64,000 nt of DNA, taken from Acholeplasmataceae bacterium. Its GTDB lineage: Bacteria; Bacillota_I; Bacilli_A; Acholeplasmatales; Acholeplasmataceae. Made by a program: the position numbers and the translations under genes. The stretch lies in contig JAIOQX010000005.1 of NCBI GenBank assembly GCA_021108415.1, positions 1 through 64,000 on the forward strand, in the 5' to 3' direction. Shown here piece by piece: positions 62,201 through 64,000 of the stretch. The stretch's first letter is position 1. The number at the start of each line of letters is the position of its first letter. The notes under the pieces are model-generated. The model saw only the letters and a list, made by a program, of their open reading frames with translations. It did no database searches and was not told the DNA's origin.

Positions 62201-62775
62201 TTTTAGATACAGAAGTTTACTCTAATACAGGTGGACAATCATCTAAATCAGCGCCTACAGGATCTATTGCTAAGTTTACAGCTGCTGGTAAGAACACGAA
62301 GAAAAAAGACCTAGCTGCAATCGCAATGAGCTATGGACATGTCTTTGTTGCTCAAGTATCAGCTGGTGCTTCTCAAGCTCAAGTTGTTAAAGCATTAAAA
62401 GAAGCTGAAAGCTATGATGGACCATCAATTGTTATTGCTTATTCACCATGTATCGAACACGGTATTAAAGGTGGATTAACTAATTCATTTGCACAAGGTA
62501 AACTTGCTACAGAATGTGGATATTGGCCAACATTTAGATATGACCCAAGAAGAGAAATAGAAGGCAAAAATCCATTCCAAATTGATAGTAGAAAACCAGT
62601 ATGGGATAAATATCATGATTACTTATTAAATGAAGCTAGATACTCACAATTAGCTCAAATCAATCCTGATCATGCTGCTGATTTACTTGACAGAAATAAA
62701 CAAGATGCTCAAAAACGTTGGAAGATGTATCAAAGATATCTAGCTATGGATTATTCGCTAGAAGAACAAGAATAA
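59233..62775 (+). CDS. nifJ: Pyruvate:ferredoxin (flavodoxin) oxidoreductase
   Basis: A single-chain 1180-residue PFOR that converts pyruvate and CoA to acetyl-CoA and CO2 with reduction of ferredoxin or flavodoxin. The N-terminal segment YPITPSSPMAQYVDLWASGG and the GDHQDVMAARQTGFAFLAS stretch carry the pyruvate/CoA region. Two [4Fe-4S] motifs, CIQCNQCVFACP and CTECGVCVEVCP, lie near 695-760, with another Cys pair in SGACAGCGETPY. The TPP site is GDGWAYDIGYGGIDHVM with DTEVYSNTGGQSSKS. It indicates anaerobic fermentation and follows bcp by 26 bp. Confidence 0.97.
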   Translation: MVAKKVIKSMDGNEAAAYCSYAFTEVAGIYPITPSSPMAQYVDLWASGGKKNLFGMPVKIIEMQSEAGAAGTVHGSLQMGVLTTTYTASQGLLLKIPNMYKIAGQMLPGVIHVAARSIAAQALSIFGDHQDVMAARQTGFAFLASTSVQSSMDLAGIAHLAAIKSSIPFVHFFDGFRTSHEVQSIEVMDYEVFDRLLDRDMVAKFRAHGLNPERPVTRGTAQSDDVYFQTKVLQGTHYEVVPDIVNDYMQEISKVTGRDYAPFTYYGDKDATDVVIAMGSVCESSKQSIDYLMEQGKKVGLLTVHLYRPFSAKYFLDKMPKTVKRITVLDRTMEAGATGNPLYLDVKSIYYGAKDQPQILGGIYGLSSKDTTPAMIVSVFENMTGEQKDQFTVGINDDVTHTSLTIDKTLDLTDENTTELLFFGLGSDGTVGASKNITKIIGDNTSFYSQAYASYDSKKAGGVTRMHLRFSDKPIRSTYLVNYPNFVSCSTDTYLRKYDMLKGLKQEGTFLLNTQTPKEDIETLLPNKVKRQLAIKKAKFYIINAVDLAYEIGLGRRINTIMQSAFFKLNAHLLDADEANKLMKKYAKKAYGRKGDAVVKLNEQAIDAGYINLVEVQVKPEWATLEDVVENHDDKRPDFVKKIADIVNAIEGDSLPVSAFLGYEDAHMENGSTAYEKRGIANYVPEWRSENCIQCNQCVFACPHGVIRSFLSTDQEEANAPEGAKFIDAKGKDMAGYKFSIQVSTLDCTECGVCVEVCPTKEKSLAMVPIGTELAHGSQEIADYFFNEVTYKDMGDNNPKNMSFRQPLFEFSGACAGCGETPYIKALTQLYGDHLVIANATGCSSIYGGSFPATPYTTNAEGFGPAWANSLFEDNAEFGFGMRIAYETIRDRIQTILFDHLEEMPEKLRGLSQEWLDNRKDAEITRRLKVEIVAELEKIDQAYAKDLLDVKDYFAKVSQWILGGDGWAYDIGYGGIDHVMANTEDVNILVLDTEVYSNTGGQSSKSAPTGSIAKFTAAGKNTKKKDLAAIAMSYGHVFVAQVSAGASQAQVVKALKEAESYDGPSIVIAYSPCIEHGIKGGLTNSFAQGKLATECGYWPTFRYDPRREIEGKNPFQIDSRKPVWDKYHDYLLNEARYSQLAQINPDHAADLLDRNKQDAQKRWKMYQRYLAMDYSLEEQE

Positions 62776-62789
62776 TTAATATATATATT

Positions 62790-62829
62790 AAACTGTATGG
62801 TGCATTTCATGTATCATACAGTTTTTTTT
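62790..62829 (+). terminator. Rho-independent terminator after PFOR
   Basis: AAACTGTATG (62790-62799) pairs with CATACAGTTT (62815-62824), with an eight-T tail. Confidence 0.85.
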
Positions 62830-62841
62830 ACTATATTTACT

Positions 62842-62869
62842 TTGACTTTTTGAAAAAAAAGATTAAAAT
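62842..62869 (+). promoter_or_regulatory. Putative promoter of the last lipoprotein
   Basis: TTGACT (62842-62847), 16 bp, then TAAAAT (62864-62869). Confidence 0.5.
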
Positions 62870-62900
62870 AGTATAAAAGAAATAGGAGAGGACACTTTAT

Positions 62901-64000
62901 ATGAAAAATGCATTTATGAAAAGATTATCACTGATTCTACTTTTGTTTACAATGATTTTTACAATTGTAGCATGTGGTGATGGGGAGGATCCTGTTGACC
63001 CAATTGACCCAACAGATCCTGTAACGTTTGTCGTTACATTTAATACAAATGGAGGTAGCGCAGTTGCAAATCAAACTGTTGAAGAAGACGCAGTAGCAAC
63101 TATGCCAGCTAATCCAACTAAAGAAGGGTTTACTTTTAGCTATTGGTATACAAGTGATGAAAATGTAGAATATGTTTTTACAACTGCGGTGACTGCAGCA
63201 CTTACACTTAATGCTAAATGGGAAGAAGTTATTCCAGAAGGCCCTACAGATGAAGATTTAATTGCTGAAGATATAGCTGCTCTAGAAGCTGATTTTTATA
63301 TTAACAATCTTCAACTTGATTTACCAATTAGAGGTGAAATTAATAGAAGTAGAATTACTTGGAAGAGTGATTCAACTAATGTCTCTGATGCAGGTATTAT
63401 TTTACCGCTTGCAATGGGATCAACACCTGAGGTTCAAACAATCAAAGGTACGTTCACTTTAAATGACGCAAGAGTTGAACATATATTTAATGTTAATGTT
63501 CCAGTTTATGAAGAAGTTGTGATCGCAAGCTCAAGATCAGTTGATTTTGAAAACTTAACAACTGAATATACAGTTGCAGATGGTAGTATCGATCTATTTT
63601 TTGAAGCAGATGGATATGTCCCATATGTTAATGTCATTGACTTTTTAGAATTATTAGATGGATTTGTTGATTCTGAAGTAGAATTCACATTTACTCAAGA
63701 TGTAGATTCTTTAGAAATATTTTATCAATATTATGATGAAGATGAAGATCAAACATATGACTTAATTGTTACTATTAACGCAACAGATAATACAATCACT
63801 ACAAATGACCCAGGATTCTATTGGGCTTATGTATATTCAACAGAAACGAATTATGGTCGTCATATTGAATATGATAACGATAATCCAGATGCATATTTTG
63901 ATGAAGGTGAAGATATTATTTATGATCTTGATCTATACAATTTAGATATGGCTATCTATGAAAATGAGATTTTGCTTCCTTATTATATAGTCAATCAATT
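62901..64000 (+). CDS. Lipoprotein with InlB-type repeat, cut by the window end
   Basis: An open reading frame of at least 366 codons without a stop before the window ends. The N-terminus MKRLSLILLLFTMIFTIVACGDG carries a lipobox (IVAC), after which comes a short DP-rich linker (DPVDPIDPTDP). Residues about 45-110 form an InlB B-repeat (Flg_new type): VTFNTNGGSAVANQTVEEDAV through FSYWYTSDE and LTLNAKWEE. An Ig-like atypical domain follows (INRSRITWKSDSTNVSDAG). The remainder, including FFEADGYVPYVNVIDFLELL, is unassigned but recalls the N-terminal parts of surface S41-peptidase lipoproteins. ATG 62901 follows AGGAGAGG. Confidence 0.8.
   Translation, partial: MKNAFMKRLSLILLLFTMIFTIVACGDGEDPVDPIDPTDPVTFVVTFNTNGGSAVANQTVEEDAVATMPANPTKEGFTFSYWYTSDENVEYVFTTAVTAALTLNAKWEEVIPEGPTDEDLIAEDIAALEADFYINNLQLDLPIRGEINRSRITWKSDSTNVSDAGIILPLAMGSTPEVQTIKGTFTLNDARVEHIFNVNVPVYEEVVIASSRSVDFENLTTEYTVADGSIDLFFEADGYVPYVNVIDFLELLDGFVDSEVEFTFTQDVDSLEIFYQYYDEDEDQTYDLIVTINATDNTITTNDPGFYWAYVYSTETNYGRHIEYDNDNPDAYFDEGEDIIYDLDLYNLDMAIYENEILLPYYIVNQ

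Overview
The window is 64 kb of AT-rich, densely packed bacterial DNA. Gene content and style (short intergenic gaps, AAGGAG-type ribosome binding sites, many lipoproteins, pyruvate:ferredoxin oxidoreductase, no cell-wall genes seen here) suggest an anaerobic, fermentative relative of the Mollicutes of the Acholeplasma/Izemoplasma type, although a low-GC Firmicute cannot be excluded. Many genes end in TGA, Trp is encoded by TGG, and the only Trp tRNA seen has a CCA anticodon, so the standard bacterial code applies rather than the Mycoplasma code. I see no insertion sequences, prophage or CRISPR.

Layout: 0.3-5.7 kb holds a lipoprotein, exodeoxyribonuclease III, a DUF2161 nuclease-like protein, several membrane proteins and a probable ~200-nt structured RNA (6S-like). 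5.9-7.7 kb is a PadR / DUF1700 / DUF4097 envelope-sensing module, followed convergently by 6-phosphogluconate dehydrogenase.

9.5-24.3 kb is the striking region: a catabolic island controlled by a PucR-type regulator. It encodes a cytosine-deaminase-like amidohydrolase, a cyanurate/barbiturate ring-opening amidohydrolase, three transporters (two NCS2-like), two isochorismatase-fold amidohydrolases (biuret hydrolase type), the three subunits of an oxamate-carbamoyltransferase-like enzyme (AllH, AllF, AllG) and carbamate kinase. Together they read as an ATP-yielding route from a cyclic ureide (cyanuric acid or barbiturate) through a linear ureide to carbamoyl phosphate, then ATP, NH3 and CO2. 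No allophanate hydrolase is present, so phosphorolysis probably replaces hydrolysis. Twin inverted repeats and a cre-like site lie in its control regions.

24.4-35.7 kb is housekeeping: upp, glnA, an M20 amidohydrolase, a serine-biosynthesis operon (DUF1015-serC-serA), an MFS transporter, DegV and an MBL hydrolase. 35.8-48.1 kb is rich in ABC exporters and also holds a 940-residue lipoprotein with two Fn3-like domains. 48.3-55.3 kb is a complete phosphate regulon, pstS-pstC-pstA-pstB-phoU-phoP-phoR, preceded by an 11-bp-periodic PHO box. Its PstS has the two halves of the fold in swapped order (a circular permutation), and PstA carries a large extra extracytoplasmic domain. 55.3-64 kb holds four tRNA genes (Trp, His, Gln, Leu), surface proteins, a Bcp peroxiredoxin, pyruvate:ferredoxin oxidoreductase and the start of an InlB-repeat lipoprotein cut by the window end.
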